From NCBI RefSeq assembly GCF_000266905.1, contig NC_018027.1, positions 5,084,001 through 5,148,000 on the forward strand: 64,000 nt of DNA. The letters are read 5' to 3'. This document shows positions 6,939-17,321 of the stretch, in pieces. The notes under the pieces are model-generated. The model ran no database searches. It had not been told where the DNA came from and was given only the letters and a program-made list of their open reading frames with translations. Made by a program: the position numbers and the translations under genes. The stretch's first letter is position 1. Each line of letters begins with the position of its first letter. This DNA comes from Mycolicibacterium chubuense NBB4 (GTDB taxonomy: Bacteria > Actinomycetota > Actinomycetes > Mycobacteriales > Mycobacteriaceae).

Positions 6939-8134
6939 GACAGCCGAGCGTGACCACCGCCGACGTCGTCGTCGTCGGCGGCGGCCTGGAGGGTTGCGCG
7001 GCGGCATGGGCGCTGAGTCAGCGCGGTGTCACCAATGTGGTTGTGGTGGAACGCCACACGGTGGGATCGGGCATGACCGGCAAGTCCAGTGGCATCGTGC
7101 GATGCCATTACGGGGTCAGCTCGCTCGCGGCGATGGCCACCGTCGGGCTCGAGGTGTTCGAGCAGGCGGCCGACGTCCTCGGCGCCGATATCGGTTTCCG
7201 CCAGACCGGCTACGTCGTCGGCGTCGGCGAACCGGACGTCGACGCGCTGCGCAAGAGCCTGGCCGCGCAGCGCGCCGTCGGCGTGGACACCGAGGAGATC
7301 GACCGCGCCGCGGTCGCCGAGTTGTGGCCGTTCGCCGACCTGACCCCGTTCGCGGCGTTCGGCTGGGAGGCGCGCGGCGGGTACGGCGACGCCTACCTGA
7401 CCGCGCAGGCCCTGGCGACGGCCGCGCGACGGGCCGGGGTTCGGGTCCGGCAGGGCACGCCGGTCACCGGGCTGCTCCTCGACGGCGACCATGTCACCGG
7501 TGTGCGGCTCGGCGACGGCGGCACCATCTCGGCCGGCACCGTCGTCGTCGCGACCGGCGTCTGGACCCGCCCGTTCCTCGGGCGGTACGGAGTCGACGTG
7601 CCGATCCGGGTGGTCCGCGAGCAGATCGTGATGGTCGACCCCGGGGTGCCCACCGGCCCCGTCCCCGTGTTCTCCGACCTGGTCTCGCTGCAGTACGTCC
7701 GCGCCGAGGTCGGCGGGGACATCCTGTTCGGCAACAGCGACCTGGCCGATCCGCGCGAGGCCGACCCCGACCACTACCTCAACCGGGCCACCGACGACTT
7801 CGTCGACATCACCGTCGAGAAGGTCGGCACGCGGTTCCCCGGGTTCCCCGACGCGGCGATCTCGGGCAGCTACGCGGGCTGTTACGACGTCACGCCGGAC
7901 TGGAACCCGGTGATCTCCCGCACCGGCTTCGACGGGCTGGTCGTCGCGGCGGGATTCAGCGGCCACGGCTTCAAGATCGCCCCCGCGGTCGGCCGGCTGG
8001 TCGCCGACCTCGTCGTCGACGGCCGCAGCAGCGACCCCCGCATCCCCGCCTCCGACTTCCGGCTGTCCCGCTTCGCCGACGGTGACCTGCTGCAGACGCC
8101 CTACCCCTACACCGGCGCGGGGCAGATGCGTTAG
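6917..8134 (+). CDS. DAO-family FAD-dependent oxidoreductase (sarcosine oxidase beta/PuuB-like)
   Basis: A flavoprotein of the glycine/D-amino acid oxidase family, 405 residues from ATG 6917 or 394 from GTG 6950. The Rossmann motif VVVVGGGLEGCAAAWAL follows directly after GTG 6950; the extra residues MSACAKSRQPS come from the dispersed repeat, so 6950 may be the real start. The C-terminus has the family signature GFSGHGFKIAPAVGRLVADL. It would oxidise a secondary or primary amine or N-substituted amino acid. In the operon it follows a GS-like ligase and GlxBCD, so a gamma-glutamyl-amine or N-methylglutamate intermediate is a fair guess. The four-subunit N-methylglutamate dehydrogenase is not encoded here. 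Confidence 0.85.
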   Translation: MSACAKSRQPSVTTADVVVVGGGLEGCAAAWALSQRGVTNVVVVERHTVGSGMTGKSSGIVRCHYGVSSLAAMATVGLEVFEQAADVLGADIGFRQTGYVVGVGEPDVDALRKSLAAQRAVGVDTEEIDRAAVAELWPFADLTPFAAFGWEARGGYGDAYLTAQALATAARRAGVRVRQGTPVTGLLLDGDHVTGVRLGDGGTISAGTVVVATGVWTRPFLGRYGVDVPIRVVREQIVMVDPGVPTGPVPVFSDLVSLQYVRAEVGGDILFGNSDLADPREADPDHYLNRATDDFVDITVEKVGTRFPGFPDAAISGSYAGCYDVTPDWNPVISRTGFDGLVVAAGFSGHGFKIAPAVGRLVADLVVDGRSSDPRIPASDFRLSRFADGDLLQTPYPYTGAGQMR

Positions 8135-8143
8135 ACACACACT

Positions 8144-8821
8144 GTGCCCTCCCCCGACGATCACCCGCTGCGCACAGAATCCGATTCGTTGCTGCGCAAC
8201 ACCTCCGGCACGGCACGGGACCGCGACCCCGCCGAACCGGTCGAGGAGCTCGAGATCGAGGCCGCGATCGGCCGCAACGTGCGCCTGCTGCGCCTGCAGC
8301 AAGGCCTCACGGTCGCCGAGACCGCGGCTCGGGTCGGCATCTCGAAGGCGATGATGAGCAAGATCGAGAACGCTCAGACCTCCTGCAGCCTGTCCACCCT
8401 CGCGCTGCTGGCCAAGGGTCTGGACGTGCCCGTCTCCAGCCTCTTCCGTGGCGCCGACGTCGAACGGCCCGCGGCCTTCGTCAAGTCCGGCACCGGCGCG
8501 CGGATCGTGCGGGAGGGCACCCGCGAGGGGCACGAGTACCAGCTGCTCGGCTCGCTGCGCGGCGAACACAAGCGGCTGGAATGCCTGCTGGTGACGCTGT
8601 CGGAGAAGAGCCGCACCTACCCGTTGTTCCAGCATCCGGGCACCGAGTTCATCTACATGCTCGAAGGCGTCATGGACTACAGCCACAGTCGCTCGGTGTA
8701 CCGGCTGCACCCCGGTGATTCGCTGCAGATCGACGGCGAGGGCGCCCACGGACCCGTCGACCTCGTCGAGGTGCCCATCCGGTTCCTGTCGGTCATCGCG
8801 TTCCCCGACTCCCAGGTGTGA
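8144..8821 (+). CDS. XRE-family regulator with C-terminal cupin domain
   Basis: A 225-residue protein. A helix-turn-helix lies at about residues 45-100 (IGRNVRLLRLQQGLTVAETA, then VGISKAMMSKIENAQTSCSL), followed by a cupin barrel from about residue 130 (HPGTEFIYMLEGVMDYSHSR, HPGDSLQIDGEGAHGP). This architecture matches PuuR, the putrescine-pathway repressor, and related regulators that sense small metabolites with the cupin. It starts at GTG 8144, 9 bases after the oxidoreductase stop, and is probably co-transcribed with it. It is the likely local regulator of the amine/nitrogen operon, in addition to GlnR. Confidence 0.88.
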   Translation: MPSPDDHPLRTESDSLLRNTSGTARDRDPAEPVEELEIEAAIGRNVRLLRLQQGLTVAETAARVGISKAMMSKIENAQTSCSLSTLALLAKGLDVPVSSLFRGADVERPAAFVKSGTGARIVREGTREGHEYQLLGSLRGEHKRLECLLVTLSEKSRTYPLFQHPGTEFIYMLEGVMDYSHSRSVYRLHPGDSLQIDGEGAHGPVDLVEVPIRFLSVIAFPDSQV

Positions 8822-8869
8822 CGGAGACGGGTTTGGTCCGGCGAGCCGGCCGGAGTATCGTTGGCCGCG

Positions 8870-8920
8870 ATGTTCTCTGCGCAGCGGTCGCTCCTTCTCG
8901 GACGCCGCGACGGGGTCTGA
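8870..8920 (+). CDS. leuL: Leucine leader peptide of leuA (16 codons)
   Basis: A short open frame encoding MFSAQRSLLLGRRDGV with three consecutive leucine codons (CTC CTT CTC at 8891-8899). It ends 73 bases before leuA and overlaps one arm of competing RNA stems. This is the standard layout of ribosome-mediated attenuation: stalling at Leu codons when charged tRNA-Leu is low changes the downstream fold. No strong SD is visible upstream; TTGGCCGCG precedes the ATG. Confidence 0.65.
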   Translation: MFSAQRSLLLGRRDGV

Positions 8921-8965
8921 TCCAGACCGGCTTCCCGTCGCGGGTATTCGCGATGCGCCGGTCTG
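8907..8965 (+). promoter_or_regulatory. Candidate leuA attenuator with alternative stems
   Basis: Two stems compete. GCGACGGG (8907-8914) pairs with CCCGTCGC (8934-8941). CAGACCGGC (8923-8931) pairs with GCCGGTCTG (8957-8965), and its loop holds the second arm of the first stem. A local GGTCT/AGACC hairpin (8914-8927) is a third option. The 5' arm of stem one lies within the leader peptide frame, 8 bases after the Leu codons, so a ribosome stalled there would block it. No U-tract follows, so the terminator would be of the U-poor mycobacterial kind. Confidence 0.55.
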
Positions 8966-8966
8966 A

Positions 8967-10808
<1,842 letters not shown>

Positions 10809-10906
10809 CCGGCGATTTCAGGGTCTTTCGGCCCTGATATGGCGATACCCGCGGTGCTTGACTGACCTCGATACACGCTGTGTGGTCGTGGTGAAGGAGC
10901 ACCCTC

Positions 10907-11320
10907 ATGTGGAATTCGTTCTGGAGTTTCCTGTGGTCGACGGTCGTCATCTTCGCGTTCATCGCCTACCTGATGATCCTGTTCAACATCCTCGTCGACC
11001 TGTTCTGGCGCGATCACAAGACCTCGGGCTGGATCAAAGCCGTCTGGGTCATCTTCCTTGTCGTGCTGCCGTATGTGACTGCGCTGGTGTACCTCATCGC
11101 CCGCGGGAAGGGGATGGCCGAACGGGCCCGCGAGCAGGCTCTGCAGGCCAAGCGCGAGACCGACGATTACATCCGGCAGGCGGCCGGGCGCAGTCCGGCG
11201 CAGGAGATCGCCGATGCCAAAGCGCTGCTGGACGCGGGCACGATCACCCATTCCGAGTTCGACGGGCTGAAGGCCAAGGCGCTGGGCCAGCAGTTGGCGA
11301 TGGATCGAATGGTTCGCTGA
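10907..11320 (+). CDS. Small membrane protein with SHOCT domain
   Basis: A 137-residue protein with two membrane segments near residues 10-32 and 45-65 (FAFIAYLMILFNILVDLFWR and IKAVWVIFLVVLPYVTALVY; PLDc_N-like hairpin), a charged helix, and a C-terminal SHOCT motif (AQEIADAKALLDAGTITHSE, FDGLKAKAL). SHOCT domains are short oligomerisation/anchoring modules. The start has GAAGGAG just upstream. Function is unknown; the family occurs widely in actinobacteria as envelope-associated proteins. Confidence 0.75.
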   Translation: MWNSFWSFLWSTVVIFAFIAYLMILFNILVDLFWRDHKTSGWIKAVWVIFLVVLPYVTALVYLIARGKGMAERAREQALQAKRETDDYIRQAAGRSPAQEIADAKALLDAGTITHSEFDGLKAKALGQQLAMDRMVR

Positions 11321-11341
11321 CCCACTGCGGGCCGCGAATGC

Positions 11342-12340
11342 TCAGAACAACGTGAACTGGTCGTCGGCGGCGGAGGTATCGGTGAACTCCTCGATGTCTG
11401 CGCCGCCGACCACCGACTCCAGACCGCGCAGGAACTCCGGGGCGCTCAGCAGGGGCACGCCGAGTTCGCCTGCCTGATAGCCCTTTCCCTGGTCCGGAAC
11501 GTCGTCGCAGACGACCAGTGACGTATGGGCGTCCACGGCTTCGGTGTACGCCAGGCCGGCGTGCAGGATGCGCTCGATGAGCTCCTCGTGGGTGTGGCCG
11601 ACCTCGGCGGCCAGCGCGACCCGCATCCCCTGAACCAGCGGCCGGCCCGCGACGAACCGTCCGGGGTTGGCGTAGGGGCAGGGTGTTCGCGCCGCGACCG
11701 CTTTGAGGGGCCGCAGCTCGTCGTGCGTGACCCGGCCGTTGGGCCATGTCCGGCGCGACACGGGGTGGACCGGCAGCCACTTGCGGTGCTCCCGGGCGCG
11801 CACCAGCACCGGTTTGAGGATCTGTGCCAGCACCATCGCATCGTCGAGCGCATCGTGGGGCCGCATCTGGGTGACACCCCAGTGCGCGGCCAGCGTCTCG
11901 AGCTTGAGGTTCTCCAGGCCGAGATCGAGCCGGCGGCCCAGTTCCACCGTGCACATGACTGTCTCCACGGGCAGTTCGGCGGACACCATCTCGGCCTCGG
12001 CCGCCAGGAACGAGTAGTCGAAGCCGACGTTGTGCGCGACCAGCGTGCGCCCGCGCAGCACCTCGACCAGATCGCCGGCGACGTCCGCGAAGGTGGGCTG
12101 GCCGGCCAGCATCTCCGCCGTCAGCCCGTGCACGTGCGTCGGACCGGGGTCGACGCCCGGGTCGAGCAGGCTGTAGAAACTCTTCTCGACGTTGCCGTCG
12201 TCGCTGAGGGCCAGCGCCGCGATGCTCACGATGCGGGCCTGACCGGGCCGGAAACCCGAGGTCTCCACGTCGACCACTGCCCATCCCGAACCGGGTGCAT
12301 CGGCGGGCCTGCCCCAGCGATGTCCGGCGGTTGAGCTCAC
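11342..12340 (-). CDS. DEDD-family 3'-5' exonuclease with BRCT domain (DnaQ-like, Rv3711c type)
   Basis: A 332-residue protein. The exonuclease domain occupies about residues 15-180: WAVVDVETSGFRPGQARIVS (DxE), HNVGFDYSFLAAE, and the late HDALDDAM for the DEDDh histidine. A BRCT-like domain ends the protein (residues ~235-320: LVQGMRVALAAEVGHTHEEL, TSLVVCDDVPDQGKGYQAGE). This matches the DnaQ-like epsilon homologue next to leuA in mycobacteria. It probably acts in DNA repair or proofreading. The start is taken at GTG 12340; the frame stays open far upstream only because of high GC and overlaps murT on the other strand. Confidence 0.85.
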   Translation of the reverse strand: MSSTAGHRWGRPADAPGSGWAVVDVETSGFRPGQARIVSIAALALSDDGNVEKSFYSLLDPGVDPGPTHVHGLTAEMLAGQPTFADVAGDLVEVLRGRTLVAHNVGFDYSFLAAEAEMVSAELPVETVMCTVELGRRLDLGLENLKLETLAAHWGVTQMRPHDALDDAMVLAQILKPVLVRAREHRKWLPVHPVSRRTWPNGRVTHDELRPLKAVAARTPCPYANPGRFVAGRPLVQGMRVALAAEVGHTHEELIERILHAGLAYTEAVDAHTSLVVCDDVPDQGKGYQAGELGVPLLSAPEFLRGLESVVGGADIEEFTDTSAADDQFTLF

Positions 12341-12418
12341 CGTTCGAGGATGGCACGGCCCTGTGACAAGGCTCGCTCCATCGGCCAGCGTGTCGGGCGC
12401 TCTTCTAGACTGCCGGGC

Positions 12419-13645
12419 ATGGTCACCGCACGCGGACGCTTCGCGCTCACGGCAGGCGCCGGTGCGCGGTGGGCGTCGCGGGTCACCGGGCGCGGTGCGG
12501 GTGCCATGATCGGCGGCCTGGTCGCGATGACGCTGGACCGCTCGATCCTGGCCCAGCTGGGCCAGGGACGGCGCAGCGTGGTGATCACCGGTACGAACGG
12601 CAAGTCGACGACCACCCGGATGACGGCCGCGGCACTGGCCACGCTCGGGCCTGTCGCGACCAACGCCGAGGGCGCCAACATGGACGCCGGCCTGGTGGCC
12701 GCGCTGGCGGCGGCCCCCGAGGCCCCGCTGGCCGCCCTCGAGGTCGACGAGATGCACGTCCCGCACGTCAGTGATGCGGTGAACCCCTCGGTGATCGTCC
12801 TGCTGAACCTCTCCCGTGACCAACTCGACCGCGTGGGTGAGATCAACCACATCGAGCGCACCCTGCGCGCCGGTCTCGCCCGCCATCCCGCGGCCGTGAT
12901 CGTCGCCAACTGCGACGACGTGCTGATGACGTCCGCCGCCTACGACAACCCGAACGTGGTCTGGGTCGCCGCGGGCGGCGGCTGGGCCAGCGACTCGGTG
13001 AGCTGCCCGCGCTCCGGCGAGGTCATCGTGCGCGAGCAGCAGCACTGGTATTCCACCGGCAGTGACTTCAAGAGGCCGGACCCCGACTGGTGGTTCGACG
13101 ACACCCACATCCACGGTCCCGGCGGGCTGTCGCTCCCGATGGCGCTGACGCTGCCCGGCACCGTCAACCGAGGCAACGCCACGCAGGCGGTCGCGGCGGC
13201 GGTGGCCCTGGGCGCCGACCCCGCCGCCGCGGTGGCCGCGGTGTCGGCCGTCGACGAGGTCGCGGGCCGGTACCGGACTCTGCAGGTAGGTGCGCACACG
13301 GTGCGCATGCTGCTCGCGAAGAATCCGGCCGGCTGGCAGGAGGCGCTGTCGATGGTCGACCGGGACGCCGCCGGGGTGGTGATCGCGGTCAACGGCCAGG
13401 TGCCCGACGGCGAGGACCTGTCCTGGCTGTGGGACGTCGGCTTCGAGCACTTCGAGTCGGTGCCGGTGGTGGCCGCCGGGGAGCGCGGCACCGACCTGGC
13501 CGTCCGGCTCGGGTATGCCGGGGTGGCCCACACGCTGGTGCACGAAACCCGGGCCGCGATCGCGTCCTGCCCGCCCGGTCATGTCGAGGTGCTCGCCAAC
13601 TACACCGCCTTCCTGCAACTGAACCGGGTGCTGAGCCGTGCGTGA
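12419..13645 (+). CDS. murT: Lipid II isoglutaminyl synthase, MurT subunit
   Basis: A 408-residue Mur-ligase-like protein that, with GatD, amidates D-Glu of lipid II to D-isoglutamine. The ATP loop VVITGTNGKSTTTRMTAAAL is near residues 52-70; LEVDEMHVP and NLSRDQLDRVGEI follow, and the C-terminal DUF1727 domain is present. In Staphylococcus MurT the middle domain has a four-Cys zinc ribbon; here that segment (VSCPRSGEVIV to FKRPDPDW) keeps only one Cys. It overlaps gatD by 8 bases, so the two subunits are translationally coupled. Confidence 0.93.
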   Translation: MVTARGRFALTAGAGARWASRVTGRGAGAMIGGLVAMTLDRSILAQLGQGRRSVVITGTNGKSTTTRMTAAALATLGPVATNAEGANMDAGLVAALAAAPEAPLAALEVDEMHVPHVSDAVNPSVIVLLNLSRDQLDRVGEINHIERTLRAGLARHPAAVIVANCDDVLMTSAAYDNPNVVWVAAGGGWASDSVSCPRSGEVIVREQQHWYSTGSDFKRPDPDWWFDDTHIHGPGGLSLPMALTLPGTVNRGNATQAVAAAVALGADPAAAVAAVSAVDEVAGRYRTLQVGAHTVRMLLAKNPAGWQEALSMVDRDAAGVVIAVNGQVPDGEDLSWLWDVGFEHFESVPVVAAGERGTDLAVRLGYAGVAHTLVHETRAAIASCPPGHVEVLANYTAFLQLNRVLSRA

Positions 13646-14354
13646 CTCGGTGGTGCGGATCGGGCTGGTGCTGCCCGACGTCATGGGCACCTACGGCGAC
13701 GGCGGCAATGCTGTGGTGCTCCGACAACGCCTGCGGCTGCGCGGGATCGCCGCGGAGATCGTCGAGATCACTCTCGACGACCCGGTGCCGTCCGAGCTCG
13801 ACCTGTACACCCTCGGCGGGGCGGAGGACTACGCACAGCGCCTGGCGACCAAGCACCTGATTCGCTATCCCGGTCTACAGCAGGCGATTTCACGCGGGGC
13901 GCCGGTGTTGGCGATCTGCGCGGCCATCCAGGTGCTGGGCCACTGGTACGAGACGTCGGCCGGTGAGAGGGTCGACGGGGTCGGCGTCCTCGACGTCACG
14001 ACGTCCCCCCAGCCCGAGCGCACCATCGGCGAGGTGACGTCCAAGCCGCTCGTCGACGGGCTGACCGAGCTGCTGACCGGGTTCGAGAACCACCGCGGCG
14101 GAACGGATCTCGGGCCGCAGGCGCGGCCGCTGGCCGCGGTGACGCGGGGTGCGGGCAACCGCGCCGGCGACGGAATCGACGGCGCCGTGCAGGGCAGCAT
14201 CGTCGCCACCTATCTGCACGGCTGCTGCCTGGCGCGCAATCCGCAACTGGCCGACCATCTGCTCACCCAGGTGGTCGGGCCGCTGGCGCCGCTGGAGTTG
14301 CCGGAGGTCGACCTGCTGCGCCGCGAACGCCTGGCTGCGCCACGCCGCGTCTGA
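13638..14354 (+). CDS. gatD: Lipid II isoglutaminyl synthase, glutaminase subunit GatD
   Basis: A 238-residue CobB/CobQ-like class I glutaminase. The catalytic Cys lies in GAPVLAICAAIQVLG and the His in VATYLHGCCLARNPQLADHL. It hydrolyses glutamine and channels ammonia to MurT for peptidoglycan amidation. The GTG start overlaps the end of murT. The nucleophile elbow reads ICAAIQ rather than the common ICGGYQ, but the Cys is intact. Confidence 0.93.
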   Translation: MRDSVVRIGLVLPDVMGTYGDGGNAVVLRQRLRLRGIAAEIVEITLDDPVPSELDLYTLGGAEDYAQRLATKHLIRYPGLQQAISRGAPVLAICAAIQVLGHWYETSAGERVDGVGVLDVTTSPQPERTIGEVTSKPLVDGLTELLTGFENHRGGTDLGPQARPLAAVTRGAGNRAGDGIDGAVQGSIVATYLHGCCLARNPQLADHLLTQVVGPLAPLELPEVDLLRRERLAAPRRV

Positions 14355-14358
14355 GGGG

Positions 14359-15258
14359 TTACGCAGCAAGAGTCGGCCGATCTCTGAGTGCCAGCGGGCA
14401 GCCTCGACGGTGCAATGCCCCCTCGACTCGTGCGAGCCATTCCTCGGGTCGGTCCTCTGCGATGACCCGGATGACGATCCAGTCCAGCGCTTCGAGCGTC
14501 CGCAGCCGCCCGATGTCCTTGACGTACTGCTCGCGATTCTTGCGGTGATGGTCCCCGTCATACTCGACGGCGACGCCGTATTCCTGCCACCCCATGTCGA
14601 GGAAGGCGATCGCGCGGGAGCCCTGCAGAACGGGGATCTGCGTCTCGGGACGGGGAAAGCCCTTGTCGTGCAATCGCAGTCGGATGGCACTCTCCCGAGG
14701 TGATGCGGCGCCACCGTCGACCAGGGGGAGCAGCTCGCGCAACTGTGCGATTCCGCGAAGCCGCGGCAGCCGGTCGGCGATGTCGAGGACGTCGCCGATG
14801 TCGAAGCGCTGATTCCACATCAGAGCGTCCAACCGGGCCAGCGCCTCGGCCCTCTCGAGGTGGCGCCCAAGGTCGAAAGCCGTCCGAATCCGTGTCGTGA
14901 CGGGCAGTCCCGAGCGATAGGTGATCTGGTCGCCGGTGAGCAAGTCCCTGCGGACGACCAGTCCGTCTCGCGGGCGGCACGTGACGCCCACCACCTCGAT
15001 CCGGATGTCGGGGTCGATCCACGGTGCGCCGTGCAAGGCGGCGGCTGCGACGCCGCCGATCACTCCCTTGCGTCCGGTCGCCAGCCACGCACCGATCGCC
15101 CGGTCTCGCAGGGTGACTTCGATGCCCTTGCGAACGAACACCCCGCGGTAGAGCCTCGTGTAATCGCGGGCCAGTTCGTGCCTGGTGGCCACGCCGGCGC
15201 GGACGGCCTCCCCGCCCAAGACGACCCTGTTCATGCCCGGCATGCTGCCAGCCCCCAC
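14359..15258 (-). CDS. AbiEi-like/DUF559-type protein (Rv3714c-like)
   Basis: A 299-residue conserved hypothetical protein. The N-terminal part (VATRHELARDYTRLYRGVFV) resembles the winged-helix of AbiEi-antitoxin-like proteins. The C-terminal part has a Vsr/DUF559-like restriction-endonuclease-fold pattern, with SPRESAIRLRLHDKGF, then FLDMGWQEYGVAVEYDGDHH and a trailing DWIVIRV, giving a possible E...D...E-x-D metal site. Its place between gatD and recR matches Rv3714c. No toxin partner is visible, so a toxin-antitoxin role is not supported. DNA-binding or nuclease activity is inferred from the fold only. Confidence 0.7.
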   Translation of the reverse strand: MGAGSMPGMNRVVLGGEAVRAGVATRHELARDYTRLYRGVFVRKGIEVTLRDRAIGAWLATGRKGVIGGVAAAALHGAPWIDPDIRIEVVGVTCRPRDGLVVRRDLLTGDQITYRSGLPVTTRIRTAFDLGRHLERAEALARLDALMWNQRFDIGDVLDIADRLPRLRGIAQLRELLPLVDGGAASPRESAIRLRLHDKGFPRPETQIPVLQGSRAIAFLDMGWQEYGVAVEYDGDHHRKNREQYVKDIGRLRTLEALDWIVIRVIAEDRPEEWLARVEGALHRRGCPLALRDRPTLAA

Positions 15259-15362
15259 CGACAGGCCGACCGATCAACGTTTTGCAGCGAAAGTGCGAGT
15301 GGCGGCCTGCAGAACGTAGATCCGTCGGGTCGTCGATCAGGCCACCGCGGCGGAGTCGCGAA

Positions 15363-15974
15363 TCAGGCCATCGCGCGGCGGCCGGCCAGCGCGCGGCCGA
15401 GCGTCAGCTCGTCGGCGAACTCCAGGTCCCCGCCCATCGGCAGGCCCGAGGCGATCCGCGTCACCGTGAGCCCCGGGATGTCACGCAGCATCCGCACCAG
15501 GTACGTCGCGGTCGCCTCGCCCTCGGTGTTGGGGTCGGTCGCGATGATCACCTCGGCGACCTCCACGCCGTCGACGCGTTCACCGATCCTGTTGAGCAGC
15601 TCACGAATTCGCAACTGGTCGGGCCCGATCCCCGACAGCGGATCCAACGCCCCACCGAGCACGTGGTAGCGCCCGCGGAATTCCCGCGTACGTTCGACGG
15701 CCTGCACGTCCTTGGGTTCCTCGACCACACACACCAGCGACGCGTCCCGGCGCGGGTCGCTGCAGATCCGGCAGCGTTCCTCATCGCTGACGTTGCCGCA
15801 CACCGCGCAGAACGTCACCCCGTCGCGAACCCTGTTCAGCACCGCGGTCAGCCGGTCGATGTCGGGCGGCTCGACGGACAGGAGGTGGAATGCGATCCGC
15901 TGCGCGCTCTTGGGCCCGATGCCGGGCAGCTTGCCGAGCTCGTCGATCAGATCCTGGACAGGTCCTTCGAACAA
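15363..15974 (-). CDS. recR: Recombination mediator RecR
   Basis: A 203-residue protein of the normal RecR length. It contains the HhH region ([20 protein letters not shown]), a Cys4 zinc finger ([17 protein letters not shown]) near residues 55-72, a Toprim domain ([16 protein letters not shown]) and a C-terminal Walker-like segment ending in [10 protein letters not shown]. It acts with RecF/RecO in loading RecA at gaps. It lies 4 bases downstream of ybaB in the same transcript, the usual order. Confidence 0.96.
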   Translation of the reverse strand: MFEGPVQDLIDELGKLPGIGPKSAQRIAFHLLSVEPPDIDRLTAVLNRVRDGVTFCAVCGNVSDEERCRICSDPRRDASLVCVVEEPKDVQAVERTREFRGRYHVLGGALDPLSGIGPDQLRIRELLNRIGERVDGVEVAEVIIATDPNTEGEATATYLVRMLRDIPGLTVTRIASGLPMGGDLEFADELTLGRALAGRRAMA

Positions 15975-15978
15975 GAAA

Positions 15979-16320
15979 TCACATCCCCGGCAGGCCCGGG
16001 AACCCCTGGTCGCCCAGCCCTCCGGCCAGCGGGCCGAGCCGGTCGTGCGCCATGATGGTCACCTGCTTGGCGGCGTCGGCGATCGCACCGACGACGAGGT
16101 CCTGCAGTGTCTCGACGTCGGAGGGGTCGACGACCTTCGGGTCGATCGAGATGCCCACCACCTCGCCGCTGCCCCGCATCGTCACCTGCACCAGTCCGCC
16201 GCCTGCCTGGCCGTGCACCTCGGAGTTGGCCAGCGCCTCCTGCGCCTCCATCAACTGCTGCTGCACCTGCTGTGCCTGCGCGAGCAGTGCTGACATATCG
16301 GGTTGGCCACCAGGCTGCAT
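15979..16320 (-). CDS. YbaB/EbfC nucleoid-associated protein
   Basis: A 113-residue protein with the YbaB pattern: an N-terminal helix ([20 protein letters not shown]), the strand [20 protein letters not shown], and a C-terminal helix with [16 protein letters not shown]. It is a small dimeric DNA-binding protein co-transcribed with recR. The start could be at 16320 ([13 protein letters not shown]) or 16296 (MSALL). Confidence 0.93.
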   Translation of the reverse strand: MQPGGQPDMSALLAQAQQVQQQLMEAQEALANSEVHGQAGGGLVQVTMRGSGEVVGISIDPKVVDPSDVETLQDLVVGAIADAAKQVTIMAHDRLGPLAGGLGDQGFPGLPGM

Positions 16321-16429
16321 GACTGATCCTCTTGCGTCTCGGTTGCGGACGGGTCTCGAGTTGGTTGCGCTCGCCGGAAAGCGGCGCTTTCGTCTTCAAG
16401 ACTAGTCGGGTCAGGGCTACCGTGGCCGG

Positions 16430-17179
16430 GTGCATGTGCCAGCCAACCTGCGTGTCGGCGCAGCCCTCGCCGCCGGGATGCTCGCCGCGGCGTCGATTCT
16501 CGCCGGCCCCGCCCACGCGGCCCCGTCGAATGTCGCGGGGATGATCGTCTTCCTCGACCCGGGCCATCAGGCGTCGATGGCCGGCATGAGCCGTCAGGTT
16601 CCCACCGGCCGTGGTGGCACCAAGGACTGCCAGGCCAGCGGCACCTCGACCGAGGACGGATTCCCCGAGCACAGCTTCACCTGGGACACCACGCTGCGGG
16701 TTCGTCAGGCGCTGACCGCCCTCGGGGTGCGCACCGCGATGTCGCGGGGTGACGACACCGGGCCCGGCCCGTGCGTGGACGAGCGCGCCGCGATGGCCAA
16801 CGCGGTGCACCCCAACGCGATCGTCTCTATCCACGCCGACGGCGGCCCGACCACCGGCCGCGGGTTCCACGTGCTGTACTCGTCGCCGCCGCTCAACGCG
16901 GCGCAGGCGGGTCCCGCGGTGGCGTTCGCGAAGGTGATGCGCGACCAGATGGCGGGTTCGGGCATCCCGCCGTCGACGTACATCGGCTCTTCGGGTCTCA
17001 ATCCGCGCGCCGACATCGCCGGCCTGAACCTGGCGCAGTACCCGTCGATCCTCGTCGAGTGCGGCAACATGAAGAACCCGATCGACTCGGGCCTGATGAA
17101 GACCCCCGAGGGGCGCCAGAAGTACGCCGACGCCGTGGTCCGCGGGATCGTGACGTTCCTCGGCGCCCAGCGCGCCTGA
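16430..17179 (+). CDS. ami1: Secreted N-acetylmuramoyl-L-alanine amidase (Rv3717/Ami1 type)
   Basis: A 249-residue zinc amidase that cleaves the peptide from muramic acid. A Sec signal (LRVGAALAAGMLAAASILAG, cut after AHA) leads into the Amidase_3 domain. The zinc ligands are His in IVFLDPGHQ, Glu in DGFPEHSFTWD and His in VSIHADGG; the catalytic Glu is in ILVECGNMKNP. There is no separate cell-wall-binding domain, as in Rv3717. It starts at GTG 16430. It is monocistronic and followed by a 60-bp duplication. Confidence 0.92.
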   Translation: MHVPANLRVGAALAAGMLAAASILAGPAHAAPSNVAGMIVFLDPGHQASMAGMSRQVPTGRGGTKDCQASGTSTEDGFPEHSFTWDTTLRVRQALTALGVRTAMSRGDDTGPGPCVDERAAMANAVHPNAIVSIHADGGPTTGRGFHVLYSSPPLNAAQAGPAVAFAKVMRDQMAGSGIPPSTYIGSSGLNPRADIAGLNLAQYPSILVECGNMKNPIDSGLMKTPEGRQKYADAVVRGIVTFLGAQRA

Positions 17180-17190
17180 GGGCTGACGCC

Positions 17191-17321
17191 GTCGCCCGGC
17201 TCACCCCACCGCCGGCCTCCTCAACGCGACTCGTCCCTCGCCGCTTGATCGTCGCCCGGCTCACCCCACCGCCGGCCTCCTCAACGCGACTCGTCCCTCG
17301 CCGCTTGATCGTCGCCCGGCT
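17191..17321 (+). repeat. 60-bp direct duplication plus partial third copy
   Basis: The 60-bp unit starting GTCGCCCGGCTCACCCCACC occurs identically at 17191-17250 and 17251-17310; a third copy is cut after 11 bases (17311-17321) at the stop codon of the next gene. It lies between two convergent genes, so it may carry part of their termination signals. Confidence 0.95.

Noticed and set aside
12341..13690. N-terminal extension of the exonuclease frame to 782 residues
   Set aside because: The extra part lies opposite murT and has no family similarity; the conserved domain begins right after GTG 12340.
14359..15258. AbiEi-like protein as half of a type IV toxin-antitoxin pair
   Set aside because: No AbiEii-like nucleotidyltransferase adjoins it, and the gene is in a conserved position next to recR.
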